Of a stretch of 14,107 nucleotides of DNA, positions 13,984 through 14,107 are shown piece by piece. The stretch's first letter is position 1. Every line of letters starts with the position of its first letter. Under the pieces are notes generated by a model, which saw nothing but the letters and a program-made list of their open reading frames with translations, ran no database searches and was not told where the DNA came from. A program made the translations under genes and the position numbers. The stretch covers positions 1 through 14,107 of the forward strand of contig CAYJXK010000024.1 in the NCBI GenBank assembly GCA_964374115.1. Reading direction: 5' to 3'. This stretch comes from CAYJXK01 sp964374115. GTDB lineage: Bacteria > Patescibacteriota > Patescibacteriia > Magasanikbacterales > UBA922.

Positions 13984-14053
13984 AAATAAAATTAAAATTT
14001 GACCTGATTAAATTTCACCTATCGGCGAAATAAGAATTTTTCATTATTTCGCC
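13981..14053 (-). repeat. Repeat R, copy 4 (full, reverse) plus the first 8 bases of a fifth copy
   Basis: The inverted copy upstream of the metallopeptidase-like gene, from the ATG to GAATTTTTCATT (14034-14045). The stem has one change (CACC for CGCC on the plus strand), which in minus-strand RNA is a G-U pair, so the hairpin is kept. ATTTCGCC (14046-14053) then begins a further forward copy exactly as copy 3 does, but stops at the hairpin midpoint and passes into unrelated DNA. Confidence 0.88.
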
Positions 14054-14107
14054 TAACGCGCGGCGGCTATCTGAAGTAAAAACCAACGATGTCTCTATTG
14101 TAATCGT
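14015..14107 (-). CDS. Possible 3' end of another minus-strand gene (partial)
   Basis: From the window edge a minus-strand frame stays open for 30 codons (TITIETSLVFTSDSRRALGE, then IMKNSYFADR) and stops at TGA 14015-14017 inside repeat R4. The length is too short to rule out chance and nothing is recognised in it. If real, it would be a gene whose C-terminus is encoded by the repeat. Confidence 0.2.
   Translation of the reverse strand, partial: TITIETSLVFTSDSRRALGEIMKNSYFADR

Noticed and set aside
11918..14053. Repeat R copies as a CRISPR array
   Set aside because: Copies are in alternating orientation and about 1 kb apart with whole genes between them; no short regular spacers and no cas genes are present.

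Overview
The window looks like a chromosomal contig from a member of the Candidate Phyla Radiation (Patescibacteria). This is inferred from gene types and style, not from a marker gene: a membrane-anchored PEGA-domain protein, SD-poor starts, short tandem micro-repeats, and a cell-envelope gene set with very tight spacing. TGA is used as a normal stop (for example at 1851-1853 and 3779-3781), so the recoded-TGA lineages are unlikely.

Layout. (1) 1-323 has no convincing gene; it carries a possible extended -10. (2) 324-4883 (+) is a tightly packed, partly overlapping cluster: three family 2 glycosyltransferases (the first fused to a C-terminal Nudix hydrolase) and a long-form glucose-1-phosphate thymidylyltransferase. 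Together they suggest synthesis and transfer of a dTDP-sugar, probably rhamnose, onto a surface glycan. (3) 4886-6268 (-) is a PEGA-domain membrane protein, convergent with the cluster with a 2-bp gap. (4) A 38-bp divergent region with candidate promoters on both strands leads into 6307-10793 (+), a murein block: a divergent MurA-family enzyme, an S41 (CtpA-type) protease and a class B penicillin-binding protein. A tRNA-Glu(CTC) starts 8 bp after the last of these.

(5) From 10874 to the end the DNA changes character. All recognisable genes are on the minus strand and composition switches abruptly. There is a hairpin and a terminator-like structure, a degenerate 7-8-bp repeat tract, and a GC-rich (about 68% in a counted 60-base line) gene of unknown function with a probable single-base frameshift. 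Next come a gene remnant cut on both sides and two AT-rich cassettes. Each cassette is one unrelated gene (a nitrilase-fold protein; an HEXXH metallopeptidase-like protein) bracketed by inverted copies of the same ~60-bp palindromic repeat, called R here. Back-to-back R copies between the genes form a ~100-bp near-palindrome. The repeats reach from within the start region to the stop codon of each gene, so different coding sequences share the same 5' and 3' borders. The inner hairpin keeps its pairing through compensating changes. I regard this cassette array, just beyond a tRNA gene, as the most likely undescribed system in the window.
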